Positions 8,909-17,382 of a stretch of DNA of 64,000 nucleotides are shown piece by piece. A program made the translations under genes and the position numbers. This stretch comes from Roseomonas rosulenta (GTDB taxonomy: Bacteria; Pseudomonadota; Alphaproteobacteria; Acetobacterales; Acetobacteraceae). The stretch covers positions 49,036 through 113,035 of the forward strand of contig NZ_JACADR010000001.1 in assembly GCF_016106005.1 (NCBI RefSeq), written 5' to 3'. Positions within the stretch are counted from its first letter, which is position 1; the number at the start of each line of letters is the position of its first letter. The notes beneath the pieces are model-generated. The model was given only the letters and a program-made list of their open reading frames with translations, was not told the DNA's origin and searched no databases.

Positions 8909-9507
8909 AAGTCGCCGTGGCAGAGGTCGTTGCCGTCAGGCATGCCACGGAGGCCGCGGAGCAAGACGTCCCTCTGCTCTTGCGCAAGGCCAGCCACCCG
9001 CGTGAGCCGTGCAGTCAATCGATCCTTCAGCGCGCGAAACCCGTTGCCGGGCTGGGCATGAATTTGAGCCTGAATGCGGGCGAGCGCCTGCAGATGCCGA
9101 TCCATCGCAGACGGCTCAGCCTGCATCCGGTCAGCAAATGTCCGCTCATCAAGCCGATCCAGAATGAGGCCCCAGCGTGAGCCGACCTTCGCCACGCCCC
9201 AGATGGCGGGAACCGGCAGCCCGAGTTCCTCCACGCGCGCATGGCTCGCCGCCTCCCGGAACACCGACGCTTTTGCGGCATGACTTCGGTAGAGCTTGAG
9301 AAGCCTGCCATCCCATTCGATGAGGTCCGCAACGTTGCCGCTTGCGAGCACGCGGCCCACTGAATTGGTCACCACTAGTCCCTGCCACCGCGTCTGCAAT
9401 TTGGGAGAGACTATGCTCCTCGGCGTCGGAGGGCAGCAGTCCAAGGACCCAGCGTCCTTCATCCTCGGATGTGCGACAGGAAAATGGGCTTCCCACGATC
9501 GCAGCAT
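8569..9507 (-). pseudogene. Aminoglycoside phosphotransferase-like (APH) kinase, C-terminus lost
   Basis: The 312-codon frame encodes an APH/choline-kinase-like domain for roughly 215 residues. It shows the nucleotide-loop region LASGNVADLIEWDGRLLKLYR, the catalytic loop LCHGDFHPRNVL (about residue 194) and the metal-binding VIDWPDACRGD (about residue 209). Right after RGD, where relatives continue with PxxDVAR and several helices, the reading enters antisense CPBP sequence and shows no further homology. The ATG at 9507 overlaps the stop of the tail tube gene (TGATG), but the first ~50 residues look unrelated to the family, so a GTG near 9377 may be the original start. It is probably a relic. 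Confidence 0.7.
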
Positions 9508-10760
9508 CACACCGCCGCCGTATCGGTGCAGCGCAGGGTGGTGCCGGTCATCCCCGGCGCGCTGCCGAGGTATTCCAGCGCCTGGAACGGCACGTTCATG
9601 GTCTGCGAGCCCTCGCCCTGCACGTTCTCCTCGTCGCCGTTCAGCTTGAGCCGCGGCAGGTGGAAGGCCACCGCGTCCGCCGCGGCGCCGCCGGCGGTCA
9701 GCATGAACAGCAGCTCGACCTCGAGCTCCTCCTCGAAGGCGGCGCTGATCGCATCGGTGTCGTCCACCAGCGCTGTGAAGTCGCCGGTGACGTCGGCAGT
9801 GCCGAGCAGCACGTCCGGCGGAAAGGCCTGACCGAGCACCGCCGGCGCGTCCGCCGCCATGGCGAGGTTCAGGTTCAGCCCGGTGACGGTACCGACCGTG
9901 CTGCCGGCGATGCGCAAAATGCCGTTGAGGCTGTTGCAAACCTCGGTGGTGGTCGCCGCCGCCGGCGAGGTGAAATAGGGCGCCGCCGCGCCGGTCAGCG
10001 TGCGGCGGTTCCGCCCCATGACATTGATGCCGAAGGTGCTGTTGCCCTCGGCCGGCACGGCGAGGCGATAGCCGGTGACGCGGAGCTCGGTGTAGAGCCG
10101 GGCGCGGTCGAGATCCTCGTGGTAGCGCTCGATCGCCAGCTTGCGGCGGACATGGCCCGAGGCCGGGATGATCGAGGACTTCCCCGGCGTAGTCAGCATG
10201 AAGCTGGTGTCCGCCGCCATGGTGGTCGGCGCCGGAAAGACACTGACCTCGCGGTTCGAGGTGCCGCCGAAGCCGGTGACCAGGAAGCGCACGCCGTTGT
10301 TGCCGGCGGCGGACAGGCTGGCGAACTGGATGATCGCCCCCTTGCGCAGGCCGAGCGCGACCGGGTCACCCCCGCCGAAGGTGAACTTCGAGGTGGTGCT
10401 GTCGGCGGCGGCGCTGGTCAGCTGCACCTCGGTCAGGCCGGAGGGCAGGATCGGCGCGGCGGCATCGCGATGCGCGGCCTCGATGAAGTCGAAATAGCTG
10501 CCGGGGGAGAACTCGCCATCCAGCGGCCCCTCGACCCGGCGGGAGGTATGCCGGGAGCTCCGCACCTGGCGCGAGGGGAGGATCTCGGCCGAGCGGGTGG
10601 CGTTCTTGCGCAGGTTCAGCCCGGCGCTGACGCGACGCAGGATGCGGCCACCGGTGGATCCCGGCGCGGTGGCGATATCCGCCTCCGCATTCGTGGTCAT
10701 GGTGCCGTCCGCGTAGAACTTGTACGCGAAGCGGGCCGCGCTGCCTTCGGCGAGGGGCAT
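9507..10760 (-). CDS. Phage tail tube (major tail) protein
   Basis: A 417-residue protein beginning MPLAEGSAARFAYKFYADGTM, a form seen in tail tube proteins of alphaproteobacterial siphophages. It contains repeated beta-rich segments and ends in a duplicated-looking domain with VTGLNLNLAMAADAP and NVPFQALEYLG. It lies between the tail terminator gene and the chaperone region, the standard place for the tube subunit. At about 45 kDa it is larger than the minimal tube protein (20-25 kDa), so an added decoration domain is likely. The assignment rests mainly on position and sequence style. Confidence 0.8.
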   Translation of the reverse strand: MPLAEGSAARFAYKFYADGTMTTNAEADIATAPGSTGGRILRRVSAGLNLRKNATRSAEILPSRQVRSSRHTSRRVEGPLDGEFSPGSYFDFIEAAHRDAAAPILPSGLTEVQLTSAAADSTTSKFTFGGGDPVALGLRKGAIIQFASLSAAGNNGVRFLVTGFGGTSNREVSVFPAPTTMAADTSFMLTTPGKSSIIPASGHVRRKLAIERYHEDLDRARLYTELRVTGYRLAVPAEGNSTFGINVMGRNRRTLTGAAAPYFTSPAAATTTEVCNSLNGILRIAGSTVGTVTGLNLNLAMAADAPAVLGQAFPPDVLLGTADVTGDFTALVDDTDAISAAFEEELEVELLFMLTAGGAAADAVAFHLPRLKLNGDEENVQGEGSQTMNVPFQALEYLGSAPGMTGTTLRCTDTAAV

Positions 10761-10824
10761 GAGGAATTCCTCGGATTTTCAGGACGCCTTGCCCAAGGGC
10801 GGCGAGGGCAGCTGTGCGGCCGGA

Positions 10825-11265
10825 TCAGCCGCGGAAGCGATAGACGAAGACGGCGATGCCGCTGCGCACCCACCAGGCGCCGTCGGCCGAGGCGCCGGGC
10901 ATCTCAATCACCGAGGTGCCAAGGAAGGACAGCGGCCCGTCGCGGCGGCTGCGGAACACCCCGAGCGCCTGGTCCAGAAGGGCGAGCTGGGTGGCCTCGC
11001 CCAACCCGCGGGCGGCCATGACACGGACGACGACCGAGCCGTGCAGTTCCTTCTCGTGCACGCCGCGGCCAGCCCCGAAGGCGACCAGCCGCTCGCTGCT
11101 GTGCTCGACCGCCAGATGCAGCCAGTGCTGCGTGCTGGCGCGCGACGGCACGGCGTCGCTGCCGTTGTGATGCCACAGCACCGGAACGCCGGCGGGCGCC
11201 GGCCAGCCAGACGACCAAGCCGCGGCGATGGCGGCGACGCTGTCGGCGTAGGGCGCGGCAGTCAT
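10825..11265 (-). CDS. Tail terminator-like protein (gpU/DUF3168 type)
   Basis: A 146-residue protein in the tail terminator position, between the neck protein and the tail tube. It begins with a helical segment (MTAAPYADSVAAIAAAW) and carries several beta strands. Its start lies 4 bases inside the end of the preceding gene (11262-11265), indicating translational coupling. In siphophages this protein caps the tube and joins it to the head. The call is from gene order; sequence signatures are weak. Confidence 0.65.
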   Translation of the reverse strand: MTAAPYADSVAAIAAAWSSGWPAPAGVPVLWHHNGSDAVPSRASTQHWLHLAVEHSSERLVAFGAGRGVHEKELHGSVVVRVMAARGLGEATQLALLDQALGVFRSRRDGPLSFLGTSVIEMPGASADGAWWVRSGIAVFVYRFRG

Positions 11266-11999
11266 CGACCTAGATTCCGCAGCGGCCGTATCACGATCGC
11301 CGGGTAGCGGACCTGGCTCTCGATCTCCTGGCCGCCAGGCACGCGGCGCGGCGAGCGCTCCGTCACAATGCCTCGCCGCCCGAAGCGCCGCCGCCGCGTC
11401 GCCTCGACGCTGAGAGCAAAGGCGTCCGGCACATCGACATAGGTGAAGCGCGGCTCCCAGCCGAGCGGGCGGAGCACAGGCCGCAGCGCGACCGCCGCCT
11501 GCTCGACGAAATGCATGGGCACCTGCAGCACGAAGGGGCCGCCACTGTCGCGCTTGCCCACCTCGAGCCGGCGGGCGTAGTCGCCGCGCACCACCACCAC
11601 CGCCTCGGTGGCGCCGGCCGGCAGGCGAGCGGTGCGTGGCACGGCGGTGTCGTCGACAAAGGTGGTGATGCTGGCCTTCCAGCCGCCTTTGCGCTCCGGG
11701 CCATTCTCCTCGAGGTAGGTCACGGTGCGGATCACCGCCTCGGTGAGGTAGTGCCAGGCGATCAGGATGACGCCGTCCGGACGGACCTGCTCCGGCGCAG
11801 CGCCCGGACGGCCATCCACCGTCGTCGTGTGGTCCGGTACCACCCCGCCGGAGCGGGCCGCCTGCTGCCGCTCGACCTCGGCGATATGGGCGCGGGCCAT
11901 GGCGGCGAGGCGGCGGCTGGCGGCCGGCCCAGTCAGCCCGCGCGTGCCAACCTCAAGCTCGCGGGTGAAGTTGCGGAACTGGCCGCGGGTGAAGGCCAT
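11262..11999 (-). CDS. Neck / tail completion protein (HK97 gp10-like position)
   Basis: A 245-residue protein in the slot where HK97-like phages encode the tail-completion or neck protein. It is basic at the N-terminus (RGQFRNFTRELEVGTRGLTG) and has a mixed alpha/beta body. The C-terminal part contains a run of basic residues (RRRRFGRRG). It overlaps the tail terminator gene by 4 bases and follows the 112-residue connector after one base. I recognise the placement rather than the sequence family. Confidence 0.6.
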   Translation of the reverse strand: MAFTRGQFRNFTRELEVGTRGLTGPAASRRLAAMARAHIAEVERQQAARSGGVVPDHTTTVDGRPGAAPEQVRPDGVILIAWHYLTEAVIRTVTYLEENGPERKGGWKASITTFVDDTAVPRTARLPAGATEAVVVVRGDYARRLEVGKRDSGGPFVLQVPMHFVEQAAVALRPVLRPLGWEPRFTYVDVPDAFALSVEATRRRRFGRRGIVTERSPRRVPGGQEIESQVRYPAIVIRPLRNLGR

Positions 12000-12000
12000 G

Positions 12001-12339
12001 TCAGCCGCCGCGGACCGCCAGGGTCCAGCCGATGCGCTCCGTCCCCTCCCACACGGGGGCGGCGAAGATCACGGTGAAGCTCTCCGCGCCGTCCAGCACC
12101 TCGTCCGGCTCGCGCGGCGGCCACGGGAAGCCGGCGGCGACCAGGTCGGCATGCAGGATCTCGAGGCGGCGATCGCCCTGCACCAGCGGTGGGACAAGAT
12201 CGTCCGGCGCGGAGTCGGCCGAGAAGCCGGTCACCGCCGCGGTGGCGTAGGTGGTCGGCGGGGTCACGAGACGACGCAGCGTCATCGGCCGCCCGCGCCG
12301 CGCGAGGGCACGGCGGCGGGCCTCGCGCAACGCGCCCAT
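12001..12339 (-). CDS. Head-tail stopper/connector protein
   Basis: A 112-residue protein starting MGALREARRRALARRGRP. The ATG at 12339 overlaps the preceding stop as TGATG, so the longer frame upstream is a shadow. The C-terminal half (FTVIFAAPVWEGTERIGWTL) looks like the beta-barrel core of stopper proteins, which hold DNA in the filled head before the tail joins. The position between the gp6-like adaptor and the neck protein supports this. It is not assigned from a clear motif. Confidence 0.6.
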   Translation of the reverse strand: MGALREARRRALARRGRPMTLRRLVTPPTTYATAAVTGFSADSAPDDLVPPLVQGDRRLEILHADLVAAGFPWPPREPDEVLDGAESFTVIFAAPVWEGTERIGWTLAVRGG

Positions 12340-12935
12340 CAGAGGTGGAACCGCCGATAGCGTTCGAGGGCCGCCAGCCGATCGGGCGGCAGCGGCAGCG
12401 TGTCGCCGCGGTGCTCGAAATAGCCGACCGCGCCGACGCCCTCGGTGGTCTCGTTGCGCACCGCCGGATCGCGCCCCTGGCCGTGCCACAGCCCAGCGAG
12501 CAGATCGAGGCAGGCGCGTTCCAATGCGGGCGGTGCGTCGTCCGGCAACACGAAGCCGGCCTGGTACTCCACGACCACCAACCGCGCCGTCCATGGCACG
12601 CGGGCGCCCTCGCGCAGCCGGTAGAGCAGCACGCCGCCCCGCTCGTAGTCGGCCGCGGCCAGCGCGACGCCGTCCTCCGTGACGGCGGTGATCGTCACGC
12701 CGAGGTCGCGGTGGAGCACGATGACATCGACCGGGGACACCAGGCGTGCGGTCTGTCGCAGCATCTCGCGGCCGAAGCCCGAGCGATTACACCACTGCGC
12801 GACCAGGTCGGACGCCTGGCGGATCAGATCGGCGATCCGGGCGTCCTGTGCCGTGTCCGTGACGCCGAGCTCGCGCTTGGCGGTCGCCAGCGTCGTGAGG
12901 TCGCTGGTGGCGGCCGGCGTGACGATCTCCAGCAT
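12339..12935 (-). CDS. Head-tail adaptor (gp6-like connector)
   Basis: A 198-residue protein with the classical head-tail connector opening: TTLATAKRELGVTDTAQDARIADLIRQA, the helical gp6-like domain that docks on the portal. A beta region follows (residues ~70-130) and then the helical segment PPALERACLDLLAGLWHG. It lies four to five genes downstream of the portal, as in HK97 and GTAs. Its stop overlaps the start of the next connector gene. Family assignment is good. Confidence 0.85.
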   Translation of the reverse strand: MLEIVTPAATSDLTTLATAKRELGVTDTAQDARIADLIRQASDLVAQWCNRSGFGREMLRQTARLVSPVDVIVLHRDLGVTITAVTEDGVALAAADYERGGVLLYRLREGARVPWTARLVVVEYQAGFVLPDDAPPALERACLDLLAGLWHGQGRDPAVRNETTEGVGAVGYFEHRGDTLPLPPDRLAALERYRRFHL

Positions 12936-12947
12936 CTGCCTTCCCCG

Positions 12948-13175
12948 TCAGGCTGGATCGCGAACGGGCGGACGGCGCCGTGCGGGTTGCTGCCGAGGCG
13001 AAGGATCCGCAGCGACCGCCTCGGCATATCCCTCGGCGACCAGTCCTGCGGCGGCGCCCGCGCGCAGGCTGACCTCCTCGCCGGGGGCGACGGCGATCAG
13101 CCGCACACCGTCCAGCGAGTAGGCAAACGCCCGCAGCGCGCGGATCCGCCGCTGCCCCTCCGCCGGCATGCTCAC
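12948..13175 (-). CDS. Small hypothetical head-module protein
   Basis: A 75-residue protein with a compact beta-type core (FAYSLDGVRLIAVAPGEEVSL, GLVAEGYAEAV) and a basic, proline-rich C-terminal tail (RQQPARRRPPVR). Its start overlaps the stop of the next upstream gene by 4 bases (13172-13175), and it lies in the head-completion block. Genes of this size here often encode minor head proteins; I do not recognise the family. Confidence 0.6.
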   Translation of the reverse strand: MSMPAEGQRRIRALRAFAYSLDGVRLIAVAPGEEVSLRAGAAAGLVAEGYAEAVAADPSPRQQPARRRPPVRDPA

Positions 13176-13612
13176 ACCAGCGGATTGGGCGTCGGCGCGT
13201 TGCGCGGATGGCCGAGCAGCGCGATCGCCGCGAGGAAGATGTTCCCCGTGTTGTTCGCCGGCGTGACGGTCAGCCGGACATAGCGCTTGCCGCCGACATA
13301 GCCGATCTTGCGGGTCTTGTTGTCGTCGGCGAAGGACAGCCCCGCCTGCGCCTCGGTGCCGATCAGTTCCTTGTCCGGCACCGCCTCGGCGCCGGCCATG
13401 TTGGCGGTATCGCTCGCCTCAACCAGCACGGTGAGCGTGGCGTCGGCATCGGCGATGTCGCCGGCGGCGAGCAGGAAGGTCAGGCTCTCATAGCCCTTGG
13501 TGTCGATGATCTCCGACACGAAGAGCGTGTTGTCGGTCTTGGCCGCTGCCGGGCTGATCGCCCGCACGGGGTGGACGTTGTGGCACAGGTCACGAGTGGC
13601 CATGGCGGGCAC
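13172..13612 (-). CDS. Putative head decoration / minor structural protein
   Basis: A 146-residue protein just downstream of the major capsid gene, predicted mostly beta: repeated short strands such as LTFLLAAGDIADADATLTVLV and RYVRLTVTPANNTGNIFLAA. This composition and position suit a capsid decoration (cement) protein or another virion surface protein. It ends in a 4-base overlap with the next small gene. The role is inferred from position and fold style only. Confidence 0.55.
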   Translation of the reverse strand: MPAMATRDLCHNVHPVRAISPAAAKTDNTLFVSEIIDTKGYESLTFLLAAGDIADADATLTVLVEASDTANMAGAEAVPDKELIGTEAQAGLSFADDNKTRKIGYVGGKRYVRLTVTPANNTGNIFLAAIALLGHPRNAPTPNPLV

Positions 13613-13705
13613 CTCGCCTTTCAGTTGCGTTGATGGAACAGTGAATTGTGTGGATAACCGCAGCGGCGGCCCGCGCGGCCGGGACTGGCACCGCGGGCCC
13701 GGCGG

Positions 13706-15004
13706 TCAGGCCGCGGCGCACTTCAGCTTGCGCATGGTCTCCGCCAGCACGACCGCCCCACCCATGCGCCGGCGGAACAGGAACCGCACATTGCCGCTGG
13801 TCGCCTGCGTGAAGGGATCGCGCAGCATCGTCATGGCGATGCGATCGACGATGACGTACCCCCGCCGGAAGTCCCCGAAGGCGATCGGGAAAGCATCCGC
13901 CCCCTCGTTCGGCATGTCCGGGCATTCCACATACTGCGCGCCGAGGATGGTGTTCGGTACGCCATTCGCCAGCCCCGGCATCCAGACGTAGTTCTTGTCG
14001 GCGTCCTTCAGCTTGCGCACCGAGCCCAGCGTCACCCGGTTCAGCGTCCACACCGCATTCCGGGCATAGGCGGTCCTGAGGGCATGGAAGAGCGTGATCA
14101 GCCCATTCCCCTGGCCCTCGGCATCGGCGATCGTGGCGGCCGAGCCCGACACGGTGAAAGCGATGTCGGCATTGGTGAGGATCCCCTCCGCCTCGCCGAC
14201 GCCGGAGCCGCCGACGAATTCCTGCCCCTCCTTGACCGCGAACTGCTCGACCGCCTCGGCGCGGATCTCGCTCTCGAGGTCGTAGGCGCTGTCTTCCAGG
14301 TTGTGCTGCGAGATGTCGACCAGCGCATAGACCTCCGGCGCGGTGATCTCGATCATCCCGTAGGCAAGGCCGGGGGTCTCCGTCCGGGTGCCCTGCTCGG
14401 AGACGCGCCGGGCGGCGAACTGGCCGGTGCGCTTCGGCAGCATGATCGACTTGGTGGAGGTGCCCCGCACGCGGGCGAGGGACCGGACGGGGCTCATCTC
14501 GGTCACACCCTTGATGATCTCGCGGACGTATTCCGAGGGGGCCAGGTAGCCGCCGGTGGTGTCGTCGGCGATCGACATGGCCTTGTGCTCGGCGGCGACG
14601 TCGGAGAGGGCCTTCTGCTGCTCGGCGGTGAGGTTCGGCACCCCGAGGGTGTGGGCGTTGATCACCGCCCGCGCCCAGGTGTTCACCCGGGCCTTGAGCT
14701 CGGCCTGGCGATCGCCCGATCCCATACCGGGGCGGTTCAGCCGGGTCTCGATGCGCTCCAGCGCCTCCTTCGAGCCCTCCGCCGCGTCGCGGCCGGCCTT
14801 GGCCTCGAGCTCAGCCTTGGTCAGGCGCTGGTTCAGCGTCTCGAACTGGTCGAGCGCCGTGTTCACCCGCTGGAGCTTCTCCTCCAGCAACACGTCGGCG
14901 CTGCCCTTGCGGGCGAGCTCATCCAGGCGGCTGTCGTTGGTCGCCTTGAATTCCTCGAAGGCGCGGCCGAGGCCGTCGAGGGCCTCCTTCACATCGGTGT
15001 CCAT
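13706..15004 (-). CDS. Major capsid protein, HK97 fold
   Basis: A 432-residue HK97-type capsid precursor. Residues 1-105 form an acidic coiled-coil delta domain that acts as scaffold and should be removed by the prohead protease. The fold begins near TTGGYLAPSEYVREIIKG and includes the recognisable blocks SPVRSLARVRGTSTKSIMLPK and FVGGSGVGEAEGIL, and near the end DRIAMTMLRDPFTQA. It lies directly after the protease gene, as usual. Confidence 0.96.
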   Translation of the reverse strand: MDTDVKEALDGLGRAFEEFKATNDSRLDELARKGSADVLLEEKLQRVNTALDQFETLNQRLTKAELEAKAGRDAAEGSKEALERIETRLNRPGMGSGDRQAELKARVNTWARAVINAHTLGVPNLTAEQQKALSDVAAEHKAMSIADDTTGGYLAPSEYVREIIKGVTEMSPVRSLARVRGTSTKSIMLPKRTGQFAARRVSEQGTRTETPGLAYGMIEITAPEVYALVDISQHNLEDSAYDLESEIRAEAVEQFAVKEGQEFVGGSGVGEAEGILTNADIAFTVSGSAATIADAEGQGNGLITLFHALRTAYARNAVWTLNRVTLGSVRKLKDADKNYVWMPGLANGVPNTILGAQYVECPDMPNEGADAFPIAFGDFRRGYVIVDRIAMTMLRDPFTQATSGNVRFLFRRRMGGAVVLAETMRKLKCAAA

Positions 15005-15019
15005 GAATCTGCTGTCCCG

Positions 15020-15688
15020 TCAGGGCTGGAGGATCTGCTGCAGCCGGCGGATGCCGGCGAGCACAGCGGCCGTCTCTCCTCCCTCGTCCCGAGGGTCGGC
15101 ACTGGCCTTGAAGCCGCGCGAGGCGATGGCCTTGGCGCGGTCACGCGAGAACCCTGCCTCCCGCAGGAAGTCCTCGAAGTCGCGAATGGTCTGGATCCCG
15201 CCGGCGCGGGCCTTGAAGTCGGTCACCACCGCGGCGGGGTTCACCCCGTGGCCGCGTGGCGCCAGCGACACCTCGTCCAGCCAGATGGTCTTGAGGCGGC
15301 GCAGCTCGGCGGCGCGGTCGACCTCGAACAGCATGGCAGTGTAGCCGATGGAGAGATCCATCGCACCGTCGCCACGCAGGGTGCCATAGGCCTTCTGACC
15401 GTCGGGATGGTCGAGATCCAGCTGGCCGGCGCAGTACAGGCCCCGCTCGTCCTCGCGGAACTCGGACCAGGCGCCGATCGCCTTGCCCGGGTCGTGGAAC
15501 CACAGCATGCGCGGGGCGGTGCCGCGGCGGGCATGTTCGGCGAGCGTCTCGGCGAAGGCGCCGGGCAGGATGACATCGCGATAGGTGTCGACCACGTCGA
15601 ACACCGCGCCGTAGCCCTCGAAGGCGCCGCTGTCGGCGGCGACCGACTTGACCTCGAAGCGGGCGCGGATATCGCCACGATGCCGCAT
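15020..15688 (-). CDS. HK97-family prohead protease
   Basis: A 222-residue serine protease (peptidase U35/S78) that processes the capsid delta domain. Key blocks are EGYGAVFDVVDTYRDVILPGAF, the catalytic His in LWFHDPGKAIG, and the Ser in MDLSIGYTAML. The tail contains ALAGIRRLQQ-type helices. Its start overlaps the stop of the portal gene by one base (15688), the normal portal-protease-capsid arrangement. Confidence 0.95.
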   Translation of the reverse strand: MRHRGDIRARFEVKSVAADSGAFEGYGAVFDVVDTYRDVILPGAFAETLAEHARRGTAPRMLWFHDPGKAIGAWSEFREDERGLYCAGQLDLDHPDGQKAYGTLRGDGAMDLSIGYTAMLFEVDRAAELRRLKTIWLDEVSLAPRGHGVNPAAVVTDFKARAGGIQTIRDFEDFLREAGFSRDRAKAIASRGFKASADPRDEGGETAAVLAGIRRLQQILQP

Positions 15689-17142
15689 CAGGGGGTCTCC
15701 AGCTGGGAGAGGACCGTATCCAGCGCGTCGCGGGCGCCGCGGATGCGGGCTTCGTTCGCCGCCGACAGGATCCGGCCAATTTTCTGTTCCAAGGCGGGGT
15801 CCTCAGCGCCGATGACACGCGCGACCGCGGCGATCGCCGCCGCCTTGCCCTCGGCGTCCTGCCGTCCGGCGGACTGGCCGCCACTACCACCATCGGGGCC
15901 CTGGGGCGGCGACTGCCGGGCACGCAGAGCCGCCTCGGCCTCCGCCTGGGTCGCCAGGTTCAGCGGCCGCAGCGGCTCGTCGAGGCCGGGCAGTGGGTTT
16001 AGCTCCTCTAGCGCCCGGGCCTCGTTGCGCGTCAGCACGCCCAGGGTGATGAGCGCGCTGTAGAACTCCGACCGGGTGCGGGCGTCGCCGCGCATCAGCG
16101 CCTGCAGGGAGAATTTCGCATAGAGCCGACGCTGTCGTTCCTCCCGCGTCATCAGATCGACGCGGATGCGTTCCTCGAAGCGCCGCGTCCAGCGCCCCAG
16201 CGAGTAGACGACATTGGCGATGAAGAACTGCTCCGCCGAGGCGTAGGTGCTCGCCTTGTCGGTATGGCCGACCATGGCGGGATAGACGCCGAAGGCGCGG
16301 CAGATTTCCTCAATCTGAAAGCGCCGCGTCTCGATGTGCTGGGCATCGACGCCGGTCATGCCCATCGGCTCCCATTTCAGGCCGGAGGACAGCACCGCAG
16401 TGCGCATGGCGTTGGACAGGCCGCCCTGGGTCTGCTGCCAGGCGGCGCGGAGCTCATCGACCTGCTCGCGGGTCAGCCGCTGCTCGGTGGTGAGGATGCC
16501 GCCAGGGCGGGCGCCGTTGGCGTGCAGGCGGGCGTGCGCCTCCTCAGTGGCCAGCGCCAGGCCGATCGCCTCGCGGGCCAGCTTGGTGGCGTCGAGGCCG
16601 GAATAGGCGTTCCACGACGGGGCGCGCAGGTGGAACACTTGCTCTCGGCCGACCGTCAGGCTGCGGCCATCGGCTAGCACGAGGTGATAGACGAGGTCGT
16701 AGCCCTGGCGCTGCTCGACCGAGACGGTTCCAGGCACCAGCGGGATCAGCTCGCGGATCGGCCCGCGCGAGTTCGGCCGGTTGATGAAGGAGATGCCGTC
16801 GCCGCACAGCACGGCGTGCATCAGCGTGGTCTCGATCCACTCGGGCCACGTCTGCCATTCGTTCGGCTGGCCGGCGAAGAACTCCCACAGCGGCTCGACC
16901 GTCGCCACGTCCCGCCCGCCGCCCGTGCGCGGGCGGTAGATGTCGAGCGGCAGCATGGCGACACCGCAGGCGATGGCCTGCACGCAGGCGAGCGCGGTGG
17001 TGCATTCCAGCGCGGAGGTGGCGTTCACGGTGGCACCGGACTTCGCCGCCGGGCGCAGCGCGTCCCAGAAGCCCGGCGCAAAGGTCACGGCTTTCCGTTC
17101 TCGCCACAGACGGGCGAGACCATCGAGCAGACTGGGCATCAA
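15688..17142 (-). CDS. Phage portal protein, HK97 type
   Basis: A 484-residue portal protein. Typical features are the N-terminal ALECTTALACVQAIACGVAMLPLDIYR block and the stem/wing region with GGILTTEQRLTREQVDELRAAWQQ. The central segment VDAQHIETRRFQIEEICRAF is followed by GVYPAMVGH. The C-terminal ~80 residues are low-complexity and Ala/Gly-rich. It forms the dodecameric DNA channel at the head vertex. It is separated from the large terminase by an opposite-strand insert, unlike the usual terminase-portal adjacency. Confidence 0.96.
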   Translation of the reverse strand: MMPSLLDGLARLWRERKAVTFAPGFWDALRPAAKSGATVNATSALECTTALACVQAIACGVAMLPLDIYRPRTGGGRDVATVEPLWEFFAGQPNEWQTWPEWIETTLMHAVLCGDGISFINRPNSRGPIRELIPLVPGTVSVEQRQGYDLVYHLVLADGRSLTVGREQVFHLRAPSWNAYSGLDATKLAREAIGLALATEEAHARLHANGARPGGILTTEQRLTREQVDELRAAWQQTQGGLSNAMRTAVLSSGLKWEPMGMTGVDAQHIETRRFQIEEICRAFGVYPAMVGHTDKASTYASAEQFFIANVVYSLGRWTRRFEERIRVDLMTREERQRRLYAKFSLQALMRGDARTRSEFYSALITLGVLTRNEARALEELNPLPGLDEPLRPLNLATQAEAEAALRARQSPPQGPDGGSGGQSAGRQDAEGKAAAIAAVARVIGAEDPALEQKIGRILSAANEARIRGARDALDTVLSQLETP

Positions 17143-17382
17143 TGAGAAGCGCGCGCGTTGGCCGGCGCGGCAGATCTACACAGGCGGCGTGTCCGCGCCA
17201 TTCTGCTCATCCTGGATCGCGCCGATCGGGCAGCCATAGGCTATCGCCTGAAGCGGGAAGCAGTGCACCGCATGTCACCTGTCCTCTCACCACTCGGAGC
17301 CCATCGACACGTCAGATGACGAGCGTTGAATGTCTGCCAGCATTGGCTCGTGGCGAGTCGCAGAGATGGGATAGGCAAACAC

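Noticed and set aside
9342..11021. Long open frame (559 codons) opposite the tail tube gene
   Set aside because: Antisense to the tail tube protein and the kinase start; composition bias only.
14084..16063. Long open frame (659 codons) opposite capsid, protease and portal
   Set aside because: It spans three unambiguous genes on the other strand and has no recognisable motif; typical GC-driven shadow.
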